A DNA stretch of 26,387 nucleotides from ATZT02 sp964655115 (GTDB lineage: Bacteria > Actinomycetota > Actinomycetes > S36-B12 > UBA5976): positions 1-26,387 of the forward strand of contig CAZZKM010000015.1 in the NCBI GenBank assembly GCA_964655115.1, in the 5' to 3' direction. Under the pieces are notes generated by a model that saw only the letters and a program-made list of their open reading frames with translations, was not told the origin of the DNA and ran no database searches. Made by a program: the position numbers and the translations under genes. Position 1 is the first letter of the stretch. Each line of letters opens with the position of its first letter. Below, in pieces: positions 24,178-26,387 of the stretch.

Positions 24178-25392
24178 TTATTCAAGTAATCTGGCAGGTT
24201 TAATCGCCTCATCGCCAAATCGTGCATTTGCTTTATCGCTTGCTTTATCTATTTCTCTCCAACCTTTTTCATTTTCACCTAATAACAATTGTCGATTAGC
24301 TTCTTGTTCTTCTACTAGTTTTTCTACTCTTACTCCCACAAGGCGCACCCTAACTTGGTCAAGCTTTAATCCTTCAAAAAGTGATTTAGCCACTTCATAT
24401 ATTTCTTTTGCAACATCTGTGGGATCAAGCAAAGTCTTAGATCTGGTAATTGTTGAAAAGTTAGAAAATCTCACCTTTAAAGTAATTGTTCGACCCATTA
24501 AACCGGCTTGACGAAGTCGCGCAGCCACTTTTTCACTCAGTCTTAAAACTTCTCTGAGGATATCTTCTGCTTGATCTAGATCTTTTGAAAAAGTTTCTTC
24601 ATTGCCCACACTTTTTTCAGGTTCATTGGTTTCAACGCTTCGCTCATCTTTGCCCCAAGACAATTCATATAAATGTTCAGCAATGCCATCCCCTAGCGCT
24701 CTTTTTAAAGTTTTAAGTGAAAGATTGGCAATATCTGAAACTTTGAATAAACCTAATCTTTTTAAGACTTCTTCAGTTTTTCCCCCGACTCCCCAAAGGG
24801 CTCCAACTGGAAGTGGGTGAAGAAAATCAATTACTTCTTTTGGACTTACCACTATTAACCCATCTGGTTTTGCTCTGGTGGAGGCAAGTTTGGCAATAAA
24901 TTTAGTTGGGGCAATTCCTACTGAGCAGGTTATGTTTTCTTCTTGAAAAACTTTTTCCCTTAATTTCTTTCCAATTTCAACAGGTGAACCTAAAAGTTTT
25001 CTAGATCCTGAAACATCGAGAAATGCTTCATCCACACTTAATGGTTCAACTAGTGGGGTAAAAGATAAATATATCTCTTGTAGCTTTTCAGAAACCTCAG
25101 AATATTTTTCATGATTTGGTTCGATAAATATGGCTTTAGGGCATCTTCTTAAAGCTTCTGTCATCGACATTGCAGCATGTATGCCAAATTTTCTTGCTTC
25201 ATATGTTGCAGAAGTAACCACTCCTCTTCCGCCTGAGTGACCCACTACAACTGGAAGTCCTTTTAATTCAGGTCTATCTCGAAGTTCTACTGATGCAAAA
25301 AATGCATCCATATCTACATGCAAAATATTTGATTCAGAATCATCTCCTGATAATTCAATATGTGGAAGTTTTAAAACTTGACGATGAGTCAT
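24178..25392 (-). CDS. dinB: DNA polymerase IV (Y-family translesion polymerase)
   Basis: Pol IV copies past damaged bases without proofreading. The 404 residues contain the palm metal ligands in HVDMDAFFASVE (Asp27, with the steric-gate Phe at 31-32) and SVDEAFLDVSG (Asp121, Glu122), YEARKFGIHAAMSMTEA in the fingers, SVGIAPTKFIAKLAS and the helix-hairpin-helix near ALWGVGGKTEEVLKRLG, then a little-finger domain. QLLLG at about 368-372 sits where related polymerases carry a beta-clamp binding peptide. It starts 3 nt after the dnaE2 stop, so the two error-prone polymerases form one unit. Confidence 0.95.
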   Translation of the reverse strand: MTHRQVLKLPHIELSGDDSESNILHVDMDAFFASVELRDRPELKGLPVVVGHSGGRGVVTSATYEARKFGIHAAMSMTEALRRCPKAIFIEPNHEKYSEVSEKLQEIYLSFTPLVEPLSVDEAFLDVSGSRKLLGSPVEIGKKLREKVFQEENITCSVGIAPTKFIAKLASTRAKPDGLIVVSPKEVIDFLHPLPVGALWGVGGKTEEVLKRLGLFKVSDIANLSLKTLKRALGDGIAEHLYELSWGKDERSVETNEPEKSVGNEETFSKDLDQAEDILREVLRLSEKVAARLRQAGLMGRTITLKVRFSNFSTITRSKTLLDPTDVAKEIYEVAKSLFEGLKLDQVRVRLVGVRVEKLVEEQEANRQLLLGENEKGWREIDKASDKANARFGDEAIKPARLLE

Positions 25393-25395
25393 GTT

Positions 25396-26387
25396 TTATA
25401 TTCTTCCTATTTTTTGATCTTTTAAAGTTCTTTTTTCTAAAGACACACCGCCTGATTTATAGTGATACTTGTTATTTCTTGGTTTAAAACTTAAATCAAT
25501 GAATTTTTTTACTTCTGCTATTCCATATTTTTGATACATACTATGTATTTGTGTTAAATCCCAACATCCTGTGGCCTTAATAGAAATGCCTCTTGGTCCA
25601 GTTTTTCTTAAATTACCTCTAACTAAAAGTAGTAACGAGTTATAGATTGTTGCTGCATAACTTGATTGGGCATCTTCAAAAAAAGCTGCATCACTAGGAC
25701 CTGTAGGGTCATCAAGTGTTAGAAAAATAACTCTTTTACCACTTCTTATTGGTGGTGTCTGAGTAGTTACTTTTACTCCTGCCACAAAAACTTCTGAACC
25801 ACTACTTAGGGAAAACAACATTTTTGAAGGAGTCACACCAAATTCTTTAAAAAATGGAATAAAAGATTCTGCTAAATGACTACTAGCATCTATTCCTAAT
25901 ACTTTTAACTCATTAACTATATTTTCATTTTTTGTAAAATTTGGTAAACCTGAAGCTATATTTTTATCAGTAGTAGAAACATCTAAAACTAATTGATTAG
26001 TAATTACTCCAAGATTATGTTCTAAATCAGATAGTTGTAATAAAAGATCTCTTCTATTTAAATTACTTGGAATTAAAGAATCAAATCCTCCAGCTAAAAT
26101 TATGTTTTCGCTAACATCTTTAGAAACTTGTGCTCTTTGCCAAAAATCTGCCAAGCTTTTATAGGGTCTATTTTTTATAATTCTTTCTATCTCTTCATAA
26201 CTTATTGATTTAACATCTTGTAAAGATAGTCTTATTCCATATCTTTTATCTATTTTTTCAACTTTGTATGAAGAATCTGATTCATTAACATCTAGTGCAA
26301 GTAATTCAATTCCAAAATTTTTAGCATCATTTTCAATAAGTCTTTTTGGATACATTCCAGGATCATGGGTTAAAACTCCTGCTAAAA
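25396..26387 (-). CDS. dnaE2: Error-prone DNA polymerase III alpha subunit DnaE2 (3' part; gene runs off the right edge)
   Basis: About 330 codons of the C-terminal region are visible, and the frame stays open to the edge, so the apparent internal methionine at 26355 is not the start. The sequence reads LAGVLTHDPGMYPKRLIENDAK, then LLALDVNESDSSYKVE, a helix-hairpin-helix region (SISYEEIERIIKNRP, NIILAGGFDSL), and an OB-fold domain (VAGVKVTTQTPPIRSGKRVIFLTLDDPTGPSDAAFFEDAQ). The PGMYPKRLI and TQTPPIRSGKR segments match the DnaE2 (ImuC) branch rather than replicative DnaE1. The DnaE2 branch is associated with damage-induced mutagenesis. No imuB-like gene is adjacent on the visible side; dinB is. 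Confidence 0.88.
   Translation of the reverse strand, partial: LAGVLTHDPGMYPKRLIENDAKNFGIELLALDVNESDSSYKVEKIDKRYGIRLSLQDVKSISYEEIERIIKNRPYKSLADFWQRAQVSKDVSENIILAGGFDSLIPSNLNRRDLLLQLSDLEHNLGVITNQLVLDVSTTDKNIASGLPNFTKNENIVNELKVLGIDASSHLAESFIPFFKEFGVTPSKMLFSLSSGSEVFVAGVKVTTQTPPIRSGKRVIFLTLDDPTGPSDAAFFEDAQSSYAATIYNSLLLLVRGNLRKTGPRGISIKATGCWDLTQIHSMYQKYGIAEVKKFIDLSFKPRNNKYHYKSGGVSLEKRTLKDQKIGRI

Noticed and set aside
24152..24511. 119-codon plus-strand open frame over the 3' end of dinB
   Set aside because: Antisense to well-conserved dinB sequence, with serine- and leucine-rich low-complexity translation; no independent support.
25396..26355. A complete 319-residue protein starting at 26355
   Set aside because: The frame continues to the window edge with DnaE2-like residues (LAGVLTHDPG), so this methionine is internal to dnaE2.
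1..26387. CRISPR array, tRNA, rRNA or insertion sequence
   Set aside because: I found no regularly spaced repeats, cloverleaf-like genes, rRNA-like stretches or transposase reading frames.

Overview
The window comes from the chromosome of an AT-rich, gene-dense actinobacterium. Four things point to that group: the mraZ-rsmH-ftsL-ftsI-murE-murF-mraY-murD-ftsW-murG-murC-ftsQ order, a DUF3040 gene upstream of mraZ, a structured RNA between mraZ and rsmH that fits the actinobacterial mraW RNA motif, and an FtsZ with the actinobacterial N-terminus. Low GC, near-zero intergenic space and overlapping genes suggest a streamlined planktonic lineage (acI/Nanopelagicales-like or Actinomarina-like). That placement is inference; no species is identified.

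Layout. (1) 1-439, minus: the 5' part of ftsZ. (2) 647-7826, plus: pntAA-pntAB-pntB (proton-translocating transhydrogenase), two coupled RecB-like PD-(D/E)XK nuclease genes with Fe-S cysteine motifs, and a gabD-type succinate-semialdehyde dehydrogenase. (3) 7823-21280, minus: the division and cell-wall cluster, read mraZ to ftsQ, mostly joined by 1-4 nt start/stop overlaps. (4) 21494-22458, plus: a phosphatidylcholine-synthase-like CDP-alcohol phosphotransferase and a small DUF3955-like membrane protein. (5) 22455-26387, minus: a DUF3040 membrane protein, an MFS transporter, dinB (Pol IV) and the 3' part of dnaE2 (error-prone Pol III alpha).

How it works together. The minus-strand cluster encodes lipid II synthesis from UDP-MurNAc (MurC, D, E, F, MraY, MurG) and the septal machinery (FtsW, FtsI, FtsL, FtsQ, FtsZ). 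It is headed by its own regulator MraZ, with a candidate promoter and operator. MurE carries the DNPR motif, predicting meso-diaminopimelate peptidoglycan. Two plus-strand blocks interrupt the usual order, one between ftsQ and ftsZ and one between DUF3040 and mraZ. Each block diverges from one neighbour and meets the other tail to tail with a 4-base TTAA overlap shared by both stop codons.

Most interesting is the nuclease pair at 3490-6272. The second protein looks like an internal duplication: an apparently dead nuclease domain that keeps its four Fe-S cysteines, fused to an apparently live one, ending in a C-terminal tip (DDEIPF) nearly identical to that of bacterial SSB. The RNA between mraZ and rsmH also contains a strand that can pair with the rsmH ribosome binding site.
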